Origin: Humulus lupulus
Taxonomy: Eukaryota > Streptophyta > Magnoliopsida > Rosales > Cannabaceae
Length of the DNA stretch: 64,000 bases
Direction: 5' to 3'
Assembly (NCBI RefSeq): GCF_963169125.1
Contig: NC_084794.1
Span: 112,010,358-112,074,357, forward strand
Both the position numbers and the translations under genes were made by a program. Below, piece by piece: positions 60,080-64,000 of the stretch; position 1 is the first letter of the stretch, and each line of letters begins with the position of its first letter. The notes beneath the pieces were generated by a model. That model had not been told where the DNA came from. It ran no database searches and saw nothing but the letters and a program-made list of their open reading frames with translations.

Positions 60080-61673
60080 AATTCAGATCGCCTGACGACA
60101 AAGCGGCCTAGTTAGTAGGCGACCTAAGATGGTCTATAACTATGGTCGTGGAGGTACAAAGGACGAAAAAGACTACTTTCGAAGTTTGAAAGTTTATACG
60201 AGCTAAACTTTGTCCCAGTCTCAACTTGTGGACTCACGCAATATCCTAGGCCACACGCCTCAATTTTTTAAAATCCCCAGATACTCCAGGATCCGCATGT
60301 AAGAACTGTCAGACCCAATACTTTCCTTTGGGAGGTGGTTTAATGCAAAACTGCCTAAGGAATCGTAACCCTTAAGCTACCTAGGTTTAAACCTAAAACC
60401 CCTTTAGTTTCTGTAATGCCCTGGTTACCCCAGAATAGTTACGGTGAATGGTGGACCGGAAATTTGACCCGCTACCCAAGTCCTTTGGTCAAAAACGTGC
60501 TCTAAGTGTAATTAACAGGTTAAGGTATAAAACTAATAAAAAGGAAATGGATATTTTCATTACAAACTGCTCTGCAGAGCTAATCAAAACATTTACAAGT
60601 TATTCTCAGTACAAAATGGTCATTACAGTTTTAAATTTACAATCCCGCCGACCTAAGCGGCAAAAATAGGGTAAACCCCCTAGTTCCTCTGAGAACGCCT
60701 TGGCCGTGGTGGTCAAGCGGCCGCATATGTACACATCATCACCTAAGCTCTCCACTCAAGGCTGGGTGAGCTTTTCTTTCCCTTTACCTGCACCACATAG
60801 CACCCATGAGCCAAGGCCCAGTAAGAAAACATAATGAAGCATGATATAATATCTTCAATGATCGTAACAATCATCCAGGACTATCAGTCCCACAAGTAGG
60901 TGACTATCGCAAGAGTCACTAATACAGGGACAACACCCTCCAGCCATGTGACGATAGGGTCACCAGGCTTAACTGATAAGATAACCTTTCATAAGTTTGA
61001 GTAGGATATGTGTATGGCGAATAGTCACCAGCATAACCTTCCTCATGACCATAGAGTCATAACCTTGGAACAGCGTTCCCTAGCCATGTGACAAACAGTC
61101 ACCGAGGCCCGATGCCCTGGCTCTGAATAACTGGTCTTAGACCAGACAAGCGCTTATAAGTTCATCGACCTTAGGGTCGGTCCAGCGTTAATACCCCATA
61201 TGAGTCATTCTTGCTGATATCGATTAGATCTAATCTTCATTTGGCTCGATGTTCGTGACGCTATGCCATTTCTGACTCTTTAGGTCAGTGTCCCTAACTA
61301 ATCAGTACATATACAAGTGTTCAACATTTGCTAGCATTTAATAGGCAATTCATGTCCACATTTATCAACCAACATGTCTTAATAATATCCATGCATGTCA
61401 TATATACACAGGGTGCAGCTTTCTTACCTCCTGCTCGAGCGAGATTTAATAGTAAGAACGACCCTTGAGAACGATCAACCTTTTGGTCCTTTAGTGGTTA
61501 CCTAGTCATAACCAATTATGGGATTCCATCAATAAAATGAATAATAAAAGGTTCCCAAACCAAAACCTAGCCTCCGAGACATCAAACACTACTAAACCGG
61601 GTAGTAGGATCGACCCGGAGGCCTAAGGCTTGCATCCCCAAGCCAAAAAGCCATTTCTGGCCAAAAAGCCACT

Positions 61674-61795
61674 AACGGCCGCGGCCCTCCTTGGCCATGC
61701 CGCGACCCGCCCCTCAAACAGAGGCGCCCAAACTCAACATCCTCCAAGGGCCGCGGCCCTCCCTAGCCATGCCGCGGCCCAACCTCCAGTTCAGC
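61674..61795. repeat. GCCGCGGCCC motif patch in gypsy solo LTR
   Basis: GGCCGCGGCCCTCC occurs twice, alternating with CATGCCGCG(A/G)CCC twice, over ~120 bp. The two halves look like a duplicated ~75-bp phrase. Matching patches are in the other family LTRs. Confidence 0.75.
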
Positions 61796-62525
61796 CATAA
61801 CCCCTGTTTTTCTTCCCTTACGACTTATCTTGGAACCAACCCTTCAAACCAAGTTTAAACACCACTCAAACCTCTAATACAACCCCTAAACTTGATCCAT
61901 ATCACTCCCTCATCAAAACCCAAGATAAACCCCAACCAAAACTTCCATCAATACCAACAATCCACCATAAAAACACAAGCTGAGAACTAACACCAAAACA
62001 AAGTATACTAGTAAACCAATGGCTGGAATCTTACCTCAAACCCAGGTTGTGATGCTCTCCAATGGTGGAACACTCTCCCAAACTTCCAAGGTCTACTTCT
62101 CAAGCTTGAATCCTCAACAAGATCACCAAAACTCACAAAGAAAAAGGAAGAAGGAGAAGGTACGGGAAGTTCAAGAACATGCTCTGTTTCTCTCATCAAC
62201 TTACAGCATAAAGGAGTTTATATCTATCCTAGGGGTAAAAAGACCATTATACCCCTAGATCATTTAAGGGTTTCTAAGGGCTCCCAAGGGCATATTTGTC
62301 CTTTCCAACCTATCTCGTTAATCATAATTAACGCTCTCCAATTCCCGCTATACCCAATAATCTCAAATGCCAATGGTTCATATCCCATTACCCTCAAATA
62401 CCCGATAACGCTCTAATCATTAAAATCACCTCGAGACTCCTCCCGAGCCTCGAACTTAAACCTATCATGACCAAACCGCTAATTAATAATCCAAGATCGT
62501 CTCATGCCGAATAACTCGAACAATC

Positions 62526-62541
62526 CCACATTATAATGTGG
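62526..62541. promoter_or_regulatory. Perfect LTR palindrome CCACATTATAATGTGG
   Basis: A 16-bp perfect palindrome about 210 bp from the LTR start (minus). Its arms are shared with 7239-7254 in the other solo LTR. Confidence 0.6.
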
Positions 62542-63203
62542 TCTCAACATATATCAATGACATGCATACAAGTATACAATTATACCCCTGTAATTAAACA
62601 TGTGGACCCAAATGCATGCGTTTAACATCATATTATAATATAATTCACATATACATGCATAATATCAATTAATGGCTTAATTAAACAAGTATGGCCCTCC
62701 CGGCCTACTAATCCCGCCATTAAACCACGTCGGGGAATTCGCGACATTACAGTTTCAATACACCAAACATGTATTCTTCAAACCAATTTTCCATTAGGGT
62801 TCTCCCAGATTAGCCCAAAAATTTACCCAGATTTATGAGTGTCCTATTTCTAAATTGGTTTGGGTTCATTCACGAAGCCTAAACCAAAATCCATTTTTCC
62901 TATTGACACTTAGAAATAGCCTAATGATACTGAACAACGAACTTTTTTGAAGTAAAAAGGAAAAATTCATATTAGAAAATGAAGAATAAAAAAAAAATTC
63001 AAACTAGGGGATGAAATACTTGCAGAAAATACGTTTGATTAAGAGGAAATGTAGGTATAGCCACTATAAGCTCCTTGAAAGCTTCTGAAGTTTTACAAGA
63101 CGATGAAAGATTCTGGGGATTTTGGAGAAGAAAAAAGGAAACTTGAATGTTTGAAAAGGGAAATTTTTTTAATGTGGTGGTGAGGTCTCAGGACTGATCA
63201 CCA

Positions 63204-63211
63204 TATTTATA
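63204..63211 (-). promoter_or_regulatory. TATA box for the Tat antisense transcript
   Basis: The minus strand reads TATAAATA, pointing away from the 3' LTR and towards the antisense ORF. The sequence between it and the ORF (62752-63180 and 60080-60411) would be the 5' UTR, now split by the solo LTR. Confidence 0.5.
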
Positions 63212-63464
63212 CGTAAACCACAGAAGTCAATCTGAGCCATCTAATTGGGTTAGTTCAAGATCCAAGGGTCAAGGTTAAATAGGCCACATGGCGGAAAAAA
63301 GTTGACAGGACAGTTGTTTTAGTCCTCGAAACCCGAACAAACGCCAATTGCAAGAAGCCATGTATCCAATACTCGAGTAGTGGGCAGGCACGATTTTATA
63401 TGGCAGAAGTCTAAAAGTCCCTACTGAAATGTCAAAAAGTGACAACATCGAATATGAGCAGGAG

Positions 63465-63477
63465 CTTGGGGGGCAAA
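63465..63477 (+). promoter_or_regulatory. Polypurine tract of Tat-type element
   Basis: CTTGGGGGGCAAA immediately before the LTR start TGTTGTGCCC. A similar TTGGGGGGCAC word occurs near 56582, just after integrase. Confidence 0.75.
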
Positions 63478-64000
63478 TGTTGTGCCCTAAACTTAGCACG
63501 AGTTCACTTGCCCAGCTCGTGTACAGTTGGCAGTTGAATACGTGGAAAAATACCCATGTAAAATATAGTTATTTACCATGTGAACAGCTCGAGACTCATA
63601 ATGGTCAGACCCAATATTAGGCGTCCTAGATTTACTGCGAGCTCGGAGTCAGATAGTTGTCAAGCACGAGCTCAGGTGAGATATTCAGCTCGCAAGGACT
63701 TAGATATAACGCATACTGAAGGATCCCAAGAGACTCGGGAATTCTTTATACGCTCATTAATGACCAGGATGTATCATATCTATATCATTTATTACCCGAG
63801 ATAGCAGGAGCATGTTTATTCTGTTACCAAATCATATCCCAATATAAATGAGAATAATCTGTATTAATTATATTCCATATATAATTATGCGTTTTATTTA
63901 CACAGTGATCCAAAAAACCTGTCCATGGAATTCCCCTATAAATACTGGGAATATTGGAAAAGGAAGGGGGACCATATTCTGATATACCGAAACTCTGCCA
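63478..64000 (+). repeat. Tat-type 3' LTR (runs off the window)
   Basis: It starts TGTTGTGCCCTAAACTTAG. The TATA box is at 63937-63944 (TATAAATA). It matches, in opposite orientation, the LTR ending at 42482. The right end is beyond the window. Confidence 0.8.

Larger units (their letters stand above)
60412..62751 (-). mobile_element. Gypsy-type solo LTR, 2340 bp, TSD GTTTC
   Basis: In plus reading it runs from TGTAATGCCCTGG to GCGACATTACA, flanked by GTTTC at 60407-60411 and 62752-62756. It has no internal domain, so it is a solo LTR. It belongs to the same family as 7090-21755. It contains the donor-like block (61411-61429), CGCGGCC patch (61674-61795) and CCACATTATAATGTGG palindrome (62526-62541). 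It splits the 5' UTR or promoter-proximal part of the Tat antisense gene. Confidence 0.93.
55616..64000 (+). mobile_element. Tat-type Ty3/gypsy element, 5'-truncated
   Basis: Order: integrase (55616-56435), tandem-repeat zone (56641-57080), antisense accessory ORF (57365-60079, minus), nested solo LTR (60412-62751), antisense promoter region, polypurine tract (63465-63477) and 3' LTR (63478 to beyond the window). An extra antisense ORF and tandem repeats between integrase and 3' LTR are features of the Tat lineage (Ogre/Retand-like). Gag, protease, RT and RNase H are absent on the left. Confidence 0.8.

Overview
The window looks like a gene-poor, AT-rich stretch of a flowering-plant (eudicot) nuclear genome. 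The evidence is the density of plant LTR retrotransposons (Ty1/copia, Athila-like and Tat-like Ty3/gypsy, a Cassandra TRIM), canonical GT-AG introns in the one convincing host gene, and plant-type LTR promoters. No bacterial operons, CRISPR arrays or tRNA genes were seen. The species cannot be fixed from sequence alone.

Layout. 1-654 is a partial LTR rich in the palindrome CGATATATCG. From 655 to about 29,255 lies a nested retrotransposon stack. A degenerate copia copy on the minus strand (copia-A, internal part 655-6123, 5' LTR 6126-7089 plus 21761-22632) is split by a gypsy-type solo LTR (7090-21755, TSD AACAC). That solo LTR itself contains a complete Cassandra TRIM (9456-10271, TSD GTTGG) and a complete Athila-like gypsy element (10347-21530). 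Copia-A abuts, and probably sits in, the LTR of a second copy on the plus strand (copia-B, 22633-28188). Copia-B carries its own nested solo LTR (24425-25601, TSD AAATT) and interrupts an unrelated copia pol gene (28189-29255).

29,262-43,143 is a mosaic: a SIRE-like copia 3' end (minus), a truncated gypsy LTR, a 1.56-kb Mutator-like TIR element, a third copia copy (copia-C, 34051-41112, with a 1.9-kb 3' LTR), a Tat-type gypsy gag plus LTR (minus), and a copia 3' end with its LTR. 43,144-50,796 is mostly unassigned AT-rich sequence with one possible LTR and one truncated gypsy LTR.

50,797-52,735 holds the only confident host gene: five exons encoding a 111-residue DUF423/TMEM256-family membrane protein. 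After a quiet downstream stretch and a probable hAT-like non-autonomous element, 55,616-64,000 is the 3' part of a Tat-type gypsy element. It has a decayed integrase, a ~120-bp tandem repeat, an antisense accessory ORF with introns and its own TATA box, a nested solo LTR (60412-62751, TSD GTTTC), then a polypurine tract and the start of the 3' LTR.

Almost all retrotransposon reading frames are broken by stops or frameshifts. The Athila-like element is the best preserved: protease, reverse transcriptase, RNase H and integrase cores are readable, with few lesions.
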